DNA of 46,548 bases from Gemmatimonadales bacterium (GTDB lineage Bacteria > Gemmatimonadota > Gemmatimonadetes > Gemmatimonadales > GWC2-71-9): contig JAICLE010000017.1 of the NCBI GenBank assembly GCA_025927545.1, positions 1 to 46,548 of the forward strand, written 5' to 3'. Under the pieces are notes generated by a model. It did not search any database, was not told the origin of the DNA, and saw only the letters and a program-made list of their open reading frames with translations. Both the position numbers and the translations under genes were made by a program. Positions 10,363-18,336 of the stretch are shown piece by piece. Position 1 is the first letter of the stretch. Each line of letters begins with the position of its first letter.

Positions 10363-11850
10363 TCACCCCGGAATCTTCAACCTGGCGCCGGCCCGAAGGG
10401 TGGCATGCGACGACAGTCCGTTCGCTGCCCTGAGGGCCCGGACTGACACGCCGTAGCGCTGCGCCAGACCGGACAGCGTTTCCCCCGACCGCACCCGATG
10501 TACCCGCACGGCCGCCTCCGCCGGCTCGGCCATGCGCCGGGCCACCGAGCTCGAGATGGCGCCGCCGGTGGGCACGATGACGCGCTGCCCCGGCTTGAGC
10601 CGCCGCGCGTGGAGCCGCGGATTGGCCTGGGCCAGGAGACTCGAGCTCACGTGGTAGCGCTTGGCGATGCCGCTCAGCGTCTCGCCGCGGGCTACCGTGT
10701 GCTCGACGAAGGTGACGCGCCGCGACGCCGGCAGCTCCGCGTATGCCGCCGCCGTCGCGGCTCCGCGGCCGGCGGGCACCCGCACGACGGACGACACGCC
10801 GGGCGGCGTGGCCAGGCGGAGATACTGCGGGTTGAGCTCACGGATCGCCGCGACGGTGGTATCGGCGAGGCGGGCGACGACGTCGAGCCCGGTCATCGTG
10901 GGTACGACGATGGAATCGTAGACCGCCGGCTCGCCCGCACCGACCTCGAAGCCGTAGCGCGCCGGCTCCTTCGCGATCAGCGCGGCCGCGATGAGCTTCG
11001 GCACGTAGTCCTTGGTCTCGCGCCGCAGGAACTTGGTGTCGTACAGCCGAAAGAACATCGCGTCGGAGTTGGCCGAGTCGGCGTCCTCGTCGTCGGGCAG
11101 GCGGCCCAGACCGCGCGACACCTTGCCGGCGCCTGCGTTGTACGCGGCGGCGGCCAGGTAGAGCGAGCCGAAGCGGGTGTCGAGATCCTTGAGGTGGCGA
11201 GCCGCGGCGTCGGTGGCGCGGTACGGATCGCGCCGCTCGTCCACCCAGGAATCCACCCGCAGTCCGTAGCCTTTGGCGGTGCCCTTCATGAACTGCCACA
11301 TCCCCACGGCCCGCGCCCGGCTCGTGGCCGAGTTGGAGAAGCCGCTCTCGATCAGCGCCAGGTAGACCAGGTCGCCCGGCAGCCCCTGTTCCTGCAGCCG
11401 CTCGCGGATCATGGCCTCGTACCGCGGCAGCCGCGTGAGCCAGATGCCCATCCGCTCGCGGCCTCGGCCCTGGAAGAAGTCGAGGTAGTATTGCACGCGG
11501 CTGTGGCTGTTGTACGTCTCGACATCGATGTCCCAGCTCACGGCGCTGCCGGTGAGCGCCTTGGCACCGCCGGCTCCACTGCCGGCGGCCTCGAGCGCGA
11601 CGTCGTCGGTGTCGTCCGCGGGGCGTGCATCGGCCAGCGCTTCGAGAACCGCTTCATCCGCGGCGCTGTCGGCGGCGAGCCTCGACTCCGCCGCGAGCTC
11701 GGCGGGCGGGACCAGGGTGTCGAGCTCGGGCGCGGGCGGCAGCACCAGCGCGTCGATCTCGACGTCGGGCGCGGGAATGACGGGCGCGGCCGGCGAGTGC
11801 CCGGCGCACGCCATGAAAAGCAGCACGATCGAGAGTGGCAGCAGGCGCAT
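10363..11850 (-). CDS. MltD-like lytic transglycosylase lipoprotein with two LysM domains
   Basis: A 495-residue murein hydrolase. The lipobox LLFMAC puts the lipidated Cys at 15. An Ala/Asp-rich linker (20-105) leads to an SLT domain with YLALIESGFSNSATS (catalytic Glu168), GMWQFMKGTAKGYGL and AAAYNAGAGKV. Two LysM domains follow near the C-terminus (THVARGETLSGIAKRYHVS-type and VHRVRSGETLSGLAQRYGVS-type), which hold the enzyme on peptidoglycan. The order signal-SLT-LysM-LysM is that of MltD. ATG 11850 is preferred over an upstream in-frame extension because the signal peptide starts there and CGGAGTGACACC precedes it. Confidence 0.92.
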   Translation of the reverse strand: MRLLPLSIVLLFMACAGHSPAAPVIPAPDVEIDALVLPPAPELDTLVPPAELAAESRLAADSAADEAVLEALADARPADDTDDVALEAAGSGAGGAKALTGSAVSWDIDVETYNSHSRVQYYLDFFQGRGRERMGIWLTRLPRYEAMIRERLQEQGLPGDLVYLALIESGFSNSATSRARAVGMWQFMKGTAKGYGLRVDSWVDERRDPYRATDAAARHLKDLDTRFGSLYLAAAAYNAGAGKVSRGLGRLPDDEDADSANSDAMFFRLYDTKFLRRETKDYVPKLIAAALIAKEPARYGFEVGAGEPAVYDSIVVPTMTGLDVVARLADTTVAAIRELNPQYLRLATPPGVSSVVRVPAGRGAATAAAYAELPASRRVTFVEHTVARGETLSGIAKRYHVSSSLLAQANPRLHARRLKPGQRVIVPTGGAISSSVARRMAEPAEAAVRVHRVRSGETLSGLAQRYGVSVRALRAANGLSSHATLRAGARLKIPG

Positions 11851-11966
11851 GGTGTCACTCCGAGGGTGAAAATGAGAGGCGCGGGAACGGTTCGGCGGGC
11901 CTTCGGGGAAGCAAACCGCAGGAGCCGATGCGAACTGAGGCAACCCTTCGGCGGGCCGGCGGGCCC

Positions 11967-12386
11967 TCAGCGCATGAAGAGGCGGTTGCCGAGGATGCGA
12001 TTGGTAGCGTTCAGCACGGCCAGTGCCGCGCCGCGGGGGGCGTCGCTCTCGGTCAGATAGGAGCCCACCACCCGGTGCCCGCTCCCCTCACCGTGCACCG
12101 CCAGCGAGACGATGACAACGGTTGCATCGAAAGCCCGGACCGCCTTGACCCCCAGCAACTCGAAGCTCATGCCGCCGCTTACCGCGCCCGCCAGCGCATC
12201 GACGCAAGCCTGTGCAGCGCAGCGGAGCTCGCCGGCCTGGGACCCGAGTCCCTCGTTCTCGCCCGTGAACTGCTCGGACTCCTTCCACGTGAGCCCCACC
12301 CGGGCCCGGCACCGGCCGTTGGGCAGGCGGTCGAGCACGAACTCGGCGAAGCGCAACCGTTCGCTGAGCGGGTTGGGCGGCGACAT
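11967..12386 (-). CDS. Conserved-looking hypothetical protein (139 aa)
   Basis: I do not recognise a named family. The protein begins MSPPNPLSERLRFAEFVLDR and ends in a compact alpha/beta-like part: FELLGVKAVRAFDATVVIVS, then RVVGSYLTESDAPRGAAL and LNATNRILG. The pattern of alternating hydrophobics with a Gly-rich return recalls small allosteric or dimerisation folds, such as the LeuA C-terminal type, but that is only a resemblance. AAGGA lies before the ATG at 12386; the frame is open further upstream but that part overlaps the next gene. It is probably co-transcribed with ilvE and the 79-residue gene. Confidence 0.6.
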   Translation of the reverse strand: MSPPNPLSERLRFAEFVLDRLPNGRCRARVGLTWKESEQFTGENEGLGSQAGELRCAAQACVDALAGAVSGGMSFELLGVKAVRAFDATVVIVSLAVHGEGSGHRVVGSYLTESDAPRGAALAVLNATNRILGNRLFMR

Positions 12387-12472
12387 GGAAGTCCTTGTGG
12401 AGGGCGAACCTGACCGCGACGGCGCGCCGATGGAGGGGGCAAAGGCCATGCCAGTCAACGCGATGGCCCCAG

Positions 12473-12712
12473 TCACTCCAGATGTTGCGCGAGAAACGCG
12501 GCCAGCGCGGCGTCGGGGATCTGATCGGCCTGCGCGAAGAGCGCGGCCCGGGACACGGACGACAGCGGGTAGGGAGCCCAGAAGCTTCGCTGCCCGTCGC
12601 CGCACGGGCGGAACCAGCAAATCAGCGACCAGTGCGGCGAGTTGGCGCGGCGCTCGGCGGCAATCGAGACATTCCACCGGCGGTCGTCACGCTCGACGAC
12701 TCTCCAGACCAT
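12473..12712 (-). CDS. Small hypothetical protein (79 aa)
   Basis: Unrecognised short protein rich in Trp and Arg (MVWRVVERDDRRWNVSIAAE; LICWFRP; WAPYPLSSVSRAALF), ending in a predicted helix (PDAALAAFLAQHLE). GGAG seven bases before the ATG supports it. The alternating pattern of the first 50 residues suggests a small beta-sheet, possibly ligand-binding. It lies 33 bp behind ilvE and 86 bp before the 139-residue gene, so the three may form one transcript. Confidence 0.6.
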   Translation of the reverse strand: MVWRVVERDDRRWNVSIAAERRANSPHWSLICWFRPCGDGQRSFWAPYPLSSVSRAALFAQADQIPDAALAAFLAQHLE

Positions 12713-12745
12713 CCATGAACTCCAGGGTGGGTTGAGGCCGACCGC

Positions 12746-13651
12746 TCAACTGCGGACGAGTGCCTGGAAGCGGGCCCGCAGTTCACGCGTGCTCGGGCCG
12801 GACTTGCCGGCGCCGATCACGCGGCCGTCCACCTCGCGGATCGCCACGACCTCGGACGCGGTGCCGGTGAGGAACGCCTCGTCGGCGGTGTAGACGTCGT
12901 AGCGGTTGAGCATCGTCTCTTCCACCTCGTAGCCCGCGCCGCGCGCGAGCGCCATCACCACGTCCCGCGTCACGCCCTTGAGGATCCCGGCGTACGGCGG
13001 CGGTGTGGCGATCCGGCCGTGCCGCACGACGAAGATGTTCTGGCCCGAGCCTTCAGCCACGCTGCCGCTGCTGTCGAGCATCAGCACCTCGTCGGCGCCC
13101 GCCTGGATCCCTTCGATCTTGGCCAGGATGTGCGCGAGGTAGTTGAGCGACTTGACCCGGGGCGACAGAGACTCGCGCTGCGGGATGGGCGTGCCGGCGG
13201 TCACGACCTTGAGCCCGGCCTCGTACACTTCCTCGGGCCAGAGCTTGATCGTGTCCACGATGATGATGACGGACGGGCGCGCACACTTCCGCGGATCGAG
13301 ACCGAGGTCGCCGACGCCGCGGGTGACGACGTGGCGCATGTAGCCCTCGGTGATTCCCGAGCGGCGTACCGCCTCCTCGGTGACCGCGGCCAGCTCCTCA
13401 CGCGTCATGGGGACGGTGAGCCAGATGGCCTTGGCGGAATCGTACAGCCGCTCGAGGTGGTCGGTGAGGCGGAAGATCTTCCCGCCGTAGATCCGGATGC
13501 CCTCGAAGACACCATCTCCGTAGAGCAGGCCGTGATCGTAGACGGATACGCTGGCGGTCTCGCGGGTGTGCCACTGGCCGTTGAGCCAGATCGTCGGCAC
13601 GCCCGCTCCGGTGGCTGTGGCCTGCCTGGCAGGCTGGACGGTGGCGCTCAT
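12746..13651 (-). CDS. ilvE: Branched-chain amino acid aminotransferase (class IV)
   Basis: A 301-residue PLP fold type IV transaminase, which would do the last step of Val, Leu and Ile synthesis with glutamate. It has IWLNGQWHTRETASVSVYDH and YGDGVFEGIRIYGG at the N-terminus, RVKSLNYLAHILAK with catalytic Lys167, EVLMLDSSGSVAEGSGQN, and GILKGVTRDVV. The YGDGVFEGIR and SLNYL motifs favour the IlvE over the D-amino-acid subgroup. The ATG at 13651 lacks a Shine-Dalgarno sequence but has TACATT seven bases upstream, so a leaderless start or read-through from tRNA-Lys, which ends 32 bp upstream, are both possible. Confidence 0.9.
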   Translation of the reverse strand: MSATVQPARQATATGAGVPTIWLNGQWHTRETASVSVYDHGLLYGDGVFEGIRIYGGKIFRLTDHLERLYDSAKAIWLTVPMTREELAAVTEEAVRRSGITEGYMRHVVTRGVGDLGLDPRKCARPSVIIIVDTIKLWPEEVYEAGLKVVTAGTPIPQRESLSPRVKSLNYLAHILAKIEGIQAGADEVLMLDSSGSVAEGSGQNIFVVRHGRIATPPPYAGILKGVTRDVVMALARGAGYEVEETMLNRYDVYTADEAFLTGTASEVVAIREVDGRVIGAGKSGPSTRELRARFQALVRS

Positions 13652-13683
13652 GCGCGCAATGTAATCGGAGGATGGGACTGAAG

Positions 13684-13756
13684 TGAGGGCGGTGGGACTC
13701 GAACCCACGACCTAGGGATTAAAAGTCCCTTGCTCTACCAACTGAGCTACGCCCCC
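13684..13756 (-). tRNA. tRNA-Lys (anticodon TTT)
   Basis: 73-nt cloverleaf: acceptor GGGGGCG/CGCCCTC with one G-T pair, D-arm GCTCAGTTGGTAGAGC, anticodon stem AGGGA/TCCCT with loop CTTTTAA giving TTT, T-arm GTGGGTTCGAGTCCCAC, discriminator A. CCA is not encoded. It is directly upstream of ilvE on the same strand and no terminator separates them. Confidence 0.96.
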
Positions 13757-13822
13757 CGCTGCCGCTTCGAGCGGTTACGGAATATCCTACGCCCCCTCGC
13801 GAGGGGCAACCGAGCGAGGAAG

Positions 13823-14251
13823 CTAGTTGGCCAGGGTGCCGGTCGAGCGGCGGGGTGAGGCGGCGAGCAGCGCTTTCACCGCCGCCAGGAGATCGTCGTT
13901 CGAGAAGGGCTTCTGCAGGAAGTTGGAGGGGGCGCCGGGGCCGTCGCGGTGGAACACATCGCCCCGGACATAGGCCGAGATGTAGAGCACGGGCAGGTCG
14001 GGGCTGTACTTGGCGAGCTCGCGGCCCAGCTCCCGCCCGTCCATCGTCGGCATCACCACATCGGTGATGACGAGATCCAGGTGCGGCAGCGACAGCCGCG
14101 CCAGGTGCAACGCCTCCGCCCCGTCCCGCGCCTCGAGCGTTCGGTAGCCTTCGGCCCAGAGCACGCGCGCCACCATGGTGCGCAACGGCTCCTCGTCCTC
14201 GGCCAGGAGTACGATGACGGGGCGCGACGGTCCGGACTGCGGATCGGCCAC
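13823..14251 (-). CDS. Stand-alone response regulator receiver protein
   Basis: CheY-like single receiver domain of 142 aa. Acidic pocket AEDEEP (17-22), phospho-acceptor Asp64 in LVITDVVMPTMDG, the Thr/Ser switch position in YISAY (Ser92), and Lys114 in LQKPF. There is no output domain, so it must act by protein contact or phosphotransfer. GTG 14251 is chosen because AGAGGT precedes it at good spacing; ATG 14302 would add 17 residues without a Shine-Dalgarno sequence. No histidine kinase is in the window. Confidence 0.9.
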   Translation of the reverse strand: MADPQSGPSRPVIVLLAEDEEPLRTMVARVLWAEGYRTLEARDGAEALHLARLSLPHLDLVITDVVMPTMDGRELGRELAKYSPDLPVLYISAYVRGDVFHRDGPGAPSNFLQKPFSNDDLLAAVKALLAASPRRSTGTLAN

Positions 14252-14322
14252 AACCGACCTCTGGGTGCTGGGGAGAATTGGAAGATAACCTACGCCCGGC
14301 ATGGGGACCCCGCCAGAGGTGA

Positions 14323-14351
14323 TTGGCCGAACAGACCGATCCCGGCATATT
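14323..14351 (+). promoter_or_regulatory. Promoter of the cardiolipin synthase gene
   Basis: TTGGCC (14323-14328), 17-bp spacer, CATATT (14346-14351); four of six matches in each box. Transcription from about 14358 would give a 43-nt leader containing the GGAGG before ATG 14401. Confidence 0.55.
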
Positions 14352-14400
14352 GCCCGCATTCCCCCGTGTCCGATCGCCTGCCCCGAGAGCGGAGGCGCCG

Positions 14401-15660
14401 ATGTCGGTCGTGCTCGCGGTCGTCGCGACGCTGGTCGTGGTTCTCCTCCTGCTCAACCTTTCCTACGGCGGAAAGGAGATCCAGAGGGAGGTGGCACACC
14501 TCTACGGCGCCGACGACCCGCAGTTCGCCCGGTCGATGGGAACGCTGCTGGGTCCGTCCCTCCTGGCCGGCAATCGGGTGCGGGCGCTGTGCAACGGCGA
14601 CGAGATCTTCCCCGCCATGCTCGAGGCCATCCGGGGAGCCCGGCGGACCATCACCTTCGAGACGTACATCTACTGGTCGGGTGAGATCGGGCGAGCGTTC
14701 GCCGACGCGCTGGCCGAGCGGGCGCAAGCCGGCGTGAAGGTGCATGTCCTGCTCGACTGGGTCGGCTCGGGGAAGATGGACGCCACGACCATCGCAAGCA
14801 TGGAGCAGGCCGGGATCGAGGTGCGCAAATATCACCCGCTCCGCTGGTACAACCTAGGCCGACTCAATAACCGCACGCACCGGAAGCTGCTGGTCGTGGA
14901 CGGCAGGACCGGCTTCACCGGCGGCGTTGGAATCGCCGACCAGTGGCTCGGCAACGCCGAGGACCCGGAGCACTGGCGGGACTCGCACTTCCAGCTCGAG
15001 GGCCCCGCGGTGGCGCAGATGCAGGCCGCGTTCATGGACAACTGGATCGAGACGCGGTCGGTGGTGCTGCACGGCGACGACTACTTCCCCGCGCTGGATC
15101 CGGTGGGACCGCACATGGCCCAGGTCTTCAAGAGCTCGTCTACCGAAGCGAGCGAGAGCGCGCGGCTGATGTACCTTCTCTCGATCGCCTCGGCCACCCG
15201 GAGCGTGCGCATCGGCAACGCGTACTTCGTTCCCGACCGTCTCTCGGTGGAGACGCTCGTCGCCGCCCAGCGCCGAGGCGTGGGCGTCGAGATCATCGTG
15301 CCGGGGCGGCACAGTGACGCCGCCGTCGTGCGGAGGGCGTCACGGTCGCGCTGGGGTCCGCTGCTGGAAGCCGGCGTCTCGATTTACGAGTATCGGCCGA
15401 CCATGTATCACACGAAGGTCATGATCGTGGACGATGTATGGACGTCGGTAGGATCGACCAATTTCGACAGCCGTTCGTTCCGATTGAACGATGAGGCCAA
15501 CCTCAACGTCCTCGATCCCGGGTTCGCACGGGAGCAGGCCGCAGTATTCGAGGAAGACCGGGCCCGGTCCACCCGGATCACCCTCGACATGTGGAACAGC
15601 CGGCCCAGGTCGGAGAAGTTCAAGGGCGGCCTGGCCGGGCTGCTGCGCCTGCAGTTGTAG
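14401..15660 (+). CDS. cls: Cardiolipin synthase, phospholipase D family
   Basis: A 419-residue inner-membrane enzyme that joins two phospholipids into cardiolipin by transphosphatidylation. There is one N-terminal membrane helix (2-21) and two HKD active-site motifs: HRKLLVVDGRTGFTGG (His160, Lys162, Asp167) and HTKVMIVDDVWTSVGSTNFD (His337, Lys339, Asp344). GGAGG five bases before ATG 14401 fixes the start; the longer frame from 14323 would begin within the promoter. E. coli ClsB-like proteins of this length usually lack two long membrane helices, which fits. It ends 2 bp from the convergent YciE-like gene. Confidence 0.92.
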   Translation: MSVVLAVVATLVVVLLLLNLSYGGKEIQREVAHLYGADDPQFARSMGTLLGPSLLAGNRVRALCNGDEIFPAMLEAIRGARRTITFETYIYWSGEIGRAFADALAERAQAGVKVHVLLDWVGSGKMDATTIASMEQAGIEVRKYHPLRWYNLGRLNNRTHRKLLVVDGRTGFTGGVGIADQWLGNAEDPEHWRDSHFQLEGPAVAQMQAAFMDNWIETRSVVLHGDDYFPALDPVGPHMAQVFKSSSTEASESARLMYLLSIASATRSVRIGNAYFVPDRLSVETLVAAQRRGVGVEIIVPGRHSDAAVVRRASRSRWGPLLEAGVSIYEYRPTMYHTKVMIVDDVWTSVGSTNFDSRSFRLNDEANLNVLDPGFAREQAAVFEEDRARSTRITLDMWNSRPRSEKFKGGLAGLLRLQL

Positions 15661-15662
15661 AC

Positions 15663-16154
15663 CTATTCGGCGATTGCTTCGACGTTGACCGCCTCGGCGA
15701 GCGAGGTGAGCAGCTTGTCCGTTTCACCCTCTTCGTTCAGCGTCTGCTGCAGCAGGTCGGCCTGGTCGTCCCGCCCGAGCAGGCGCGCCCAGGTGCGCAC
15801 CGTCCCGTAGCCGGCCATCTCGTAGTGCTCGACGTGCTGGGCGGCCGAGATCAGGCCGGCGTCGAGCACGTCCTGATCGGGCTTCTCCTTGATGAGCTCC
15901 GCGCCCTCCTCCAGGAGTCCCTCCATCCCGACGCACTTCTTCCCCCGGGGGCTCGCGTCCAACTGCTTGAAGATGCGCTCCAGCCGCGTCACGTGCTGGC
16001 GGGTCTGCCGCTCGTGCTGCGTGAACGCACGCTTCAGGTCCTTGTCGCCGGCCGCGCGGATCATCCGGGGCAGCGCCTTGAGGATCTGCTTCTCCGCGCT
16101 CCAGAGATCCTTCAGTTCATCGACGTACAGTGCCTCGAGCGTATCGAGCTCCAT
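15663..16154 (-). CDS. YciE/YciF ferritin-like protein (DUF892)
   Basis: A 163-residue four-helix-bundle protein of the DUF892 family, linked to stress response in enterobacteria. The start MELDTLEALYVDELKDLWSAE and the segments QILKALPRM, AFTQHERQTRQHVTRLERIF and AAQHVEHYEMAGYGTVRTWA are typical, with Glu and His residues able to bind a di-iron centre. GAGG precedes the ATG. Together with the DksA-like and Dps genes next to it, it suggests a stationary-phase or oxidative-stress group. Confidence 0.9.
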   Translation of the reverse strand: MELDTLEALYVDELKDLWSAEKQILKALPRMIRAAGDKDLKRAFTQHERQTRQHVTRLERIFKQLDASPRGKKCVGMEGLLEEGAELIKEKPDQDVLDAGLISAAQHVEHYEMAGYGTVRTWARLLGRDDQADLLQQTLNEEGETDKLLTSLAEAVNVEAIAE

Positions 16155-16242
16155 GCGGGTCCTCGCAGTCGGAGGGTGAGTCGGTGCCTTGTGGAAGGTA
16201 CCGCCGGGTCCCTGGCCGGTGCGGTGATCCCGCTTACCACGG

Positions 16243-16611
16243 TCAGCCTCCCGCTTGACGGCAGGTCCGCGCCCACGGAATCACGTCGAGGCGCTCGAAC
16301 GGAATCGGACCACCGGTGTCCTCGCATACGCCGAACTTCTCGGGCGTCTGATAGAGCCGCTCGAGTGCGGCGTCGATCTCCGCGAGCTCGCCCGACATGC
16401 GGGTGGCGTTGCTGGCCTCGAGCTCGTCCTGCATGGTGTCCGTTCCACGGTCGGCCGGATGGAAAGGCGTCGTGGTCAGGTCGCCGTCGCGCTCCTGCTC
16501 GTCCTCCTCCGACCGGTCGGCGACCGACCGGTTGAGCGCGCGGCTCAGGCGCTCGCGCTCCTCCAGCAGCCGGCCCTCGAGATGGCGGCGCTGCTTGTCC
16601 GAGAGTGACAT
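16243..16611 (-). CDS. DksA/TraR-family protein with incomplete zinc finger
   Basis: A 122-residue protein with an N-terminal coiled coil (MSLSDKQRRHLEGRLLEERE) containing the acidic stretch SEEDEQERDGD, and a C-terminal zinc-finger region FGVCEDTGGPIPFERLDVIP. DksA-type proteins bind RNA polymerase through the secondary channel. Here only the first cysteine of each pair remains (Cys96, Cys117); the partners are Thr99 and Ala120, so tetrahedral C4 zinc binding is unlikely. AAAGGAGC eight bases before the ATG supports the start. It may be a stress-time transcription factor co-expressed with the YciE-like gene. Confidence 0.85.
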   Translation of the reverse strand: MSLSDKQRRHLEGRLLEERERLSRALNRSVADRSEEDEQERDGDLTTTPFHPADRGTDTMQDELEASNATRMSGELAEIDAALERLYQTPEKFGVCEDTGGPIPFERLDVIPWARTCRQAGG

Positions 16612-16724
16612 GATGGGCTCCTTTCGCTCTCTCCGTCACACTCGCCGGAAGGAGGCGGGACGTCAATACGCGGGCCGGCCGACTTGCTTCGGCGCACCCG
16701 TGGGGGCCAACTTCAGAGTCCGCC

Positions 16725-16748
16725 GTGCACGCGGGAGTGCACGCGGGT
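16725..16748. repeat. Tandem 12-bp repeat upstream of dps
   Basis: GTGCACGCGGGA followed at once by GTGCACGCGGGT. The two GTGCAC hexamers are palindromic and 12 bp apart, so they face the same side of the helix closely enough to be an operator. They lie 22 bp before the chosen dps start; the first repeat also contains an in-frame GTG. No regulator is identified. Confidence 0.35.
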
Positions 16749-16769
16749 TCCCCTGACGAGGACGGAGTC

Positions 16770-17318
16770 ATGAGCGCGGTTGAAACGAGGAAGCGGCAGG
16801 AGCTGACGAGCCGGCGGGACTCCCCGCTGCTCACCCCCACCGACCTGAAGCCGGCGGCGACCAGAGACATCAGCGGAGCGATGAACGCGATCCTGGCGGA
16901 CGTGTTCGCGCTCTACCTCAAGACCAAGAACTTCCACTGGCACATGAGCGGACCGCACTTCCGCGACTACCACCTGCTGCTGGACGAGCAGGCCGAGCAG
17001 CTCTTCGCGATGACCGATCCGATCGCCGAGCGCGTGCGCAAGCTGGGCGGCCTCACGATCAAGTCGATCGGCCAGATCTCCAGCCTGCAGCGGGTGGCCG
17101 ACAACGATGCCGATTACGTCGAGCCGCTCGACATGCTGGCCGAGCTGCGGGAGGACAACAAGAACCTCGCGGCCAGTCTGCGCGAGGCGCACAACGTGTG
17201 CGAGGAGCATCGGGACGTCGCCACCGCCAGCCTGATCGAGGTCTGGATCGACGAGACCGAGCGCCGCACCTGGTTCCTGTTCGAGGCCAGCCGGCCGAGC
17301 GAGACCAGCGGTCACTGA
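16770..17318 (+). CDS. dps: Dps-family DNA-binding ferritin
   Basis: A 182-residue mini-ferritin that would oxidise and store iron and shield DNA during starvation. The ferroxidase residues at the subunit interface are present: KTKNFHWHMSGPHF (His56), then DYHLLLDEQAEQLF with His68, Asp72 and Glu76. A basic N-terminal tail (ETRKRQELTSRR) could bind DNA. ATG 16770 with GACGGAG upstream is preferred; an in-frame GTG at 16725 would add 15 residues translated from a tandem repeat. It diverges from the DksA-like gene. Confidence 0.92.
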   Translation: MSAVETRKRQELTSRRDSPLLTPTDLKPAATRDISGAMNAILADVFALYLKTKNFHWHMSGPHFRDYHLLLDEQAEQLFAMTDPIAERVRKLGGLTIKSIGQISSLQRVADNDADYVEPLDMLAELREDNKNLAASLREAHNVCEEHRDVATASLIEVWIDETERRTWFLFEASRPSETSGH

Positions 17319-17346
17319 GCGTGCTCGGCCACACGGGCCCGGCGCG

Positions 17347-18336
17347 TCAGGACGCGGGAGGCCACACCCCGGCGGTGAGCTCGTACGAGCGCACGCGGGC
17401 CGCCGGATCGTAGATCTGCGACGTGAGCATCAGTTCGTCCGCCCTCGTGCGGGCGACGAACGCCTCGAGCCCCCGGCGCACCGCGTCGGGTGCGCCCACG
17501 ACCGAGCAGGCCAGCATCTCCGCGATGCCTGCCCGGTCGGTGGGCGTGAGCCGTTCCTCCAGCGTGTCGTCAGGTGGCGGGAGCGGGGCGGGATGCCCGC
17601 GGCGAAGGTTGACGAACGCCTGCTGGAGCGAGGTGAAGAGCCGCGCCGCGCTCCCGCCGGTATCCGCCGCAAAGACGTTGACCCCCAGCATGACATACGG
17701 ACGCGCGAGCCGCTCGGACGGGCGGAATTGCGCGCGGTAGAGCTCGAGCGCCGGGAACAGCGCCGCGGGCGCGAAGTGCGAGGCAAAGGCGTAGGGCAGA
17801 CCGAGCGCCGCGGCGAGCTGCGCCCCGAACAGGCTCGAGCCCAGGATCCAGACCGGCACCTCCAGCCCGGCTCCCGGCACGGCCCGGACGGCCTGTCCGG
17901 GGTCGGCGGGGCGGAAATACCCCATCAGCTCGACTACGTCCTGGGGAAAGCTCTCCGCTGCCGCGGGACTCCGGCGGAGCGCACGGATCGTGGCCTGATC
18001 CGACCCCGGCGCCCGGCCCAGTCCCAGGTCGATCCGCCCGGGAAAGAGCGAGGCGAGCGTGCCGAACTGCTCGGCGATTACCAGCGGCGCGTGGTTCGGC
18101 AGCATGATGCCGCCCGCGCCCACCCGGATCGTGGCCGTCCCGGCCGCCACGTGGCCGATCACGACCGCCGTGGCCGCGCTGGCGATGCCGGGCATGCCGT
18201 GATGCTCGGCGAGCCAGTACCGCCGATAGCCCAGCCGTTCGGCGTGGCGCGCGAGGTCGAGCGTATTGCGGAACGCCTGGGCGGCGTCGCCGCCCTGGAC
18301 GATCGGCGCGAGATCGAGCACGGAGAGGGGAACCAT
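17347..18336 (-). CDS. LLM-class flavin-dependent oxidoreductase (MsnO8-like)
   Basis: A 329-residue TIM-barrel luciferase-like monooxygenase. Typical marks are [13 protein letters not shown] at the N-terminus, [36 protein letters not shown] and [11 protein letters not shown]. These are the signature of the MsnO8 branch, of unknown substrate. The ATG at 18336 shares the palindrome CCATGG with the start of the divergent flippase gene, and no Shine-Dalgarno sequence is visible on this strand, so its control region must lie in the flippase coding sequence. The convergent dps gene ends 28 bp from its stop. Confidence 0.9.
   Translation of the reverse strand: MVPLSVLDLAPIVQGGDAAQAFRNTLDLARHAERLGYRRYWLAEHHGMPGIASAATAVVIGHVAAGTATIRVGAGGIMLPNHAPLVIAEQFGTLASLFPGRIDLGLGRAPGSDQATIRALRRSPAAAESFPQDVVELMGYFRPADPGQAVRAVPGAGLEVPVWILGSSLFGAQLAAALGLPYAFASHFAPAALFPALELYRAQFRPSERLARPYVMLGVNVFAADTGGSAARLFTSLQQAFVNLRRGHPAPLPPPDDTLEERLTPTDRAGIAEMLACSVVGAPDAVRRGLEAFVARTRADELMLTSQIYDPAARVRSYELTAGVWPPAS

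Noticed and set aside
14251-14302. ATG 14302 as start of the receiver protein
   Set aside because: The extension is unlike a receiver and lacks a ribosome site; GTG 14251 has AGAGGT.
16725-16769. GTG 16725 as the dps start
   Set aside because: It would translate a tandem repeat (HAGVHAG) not expected in Dps; ATG 16770 has a better site.
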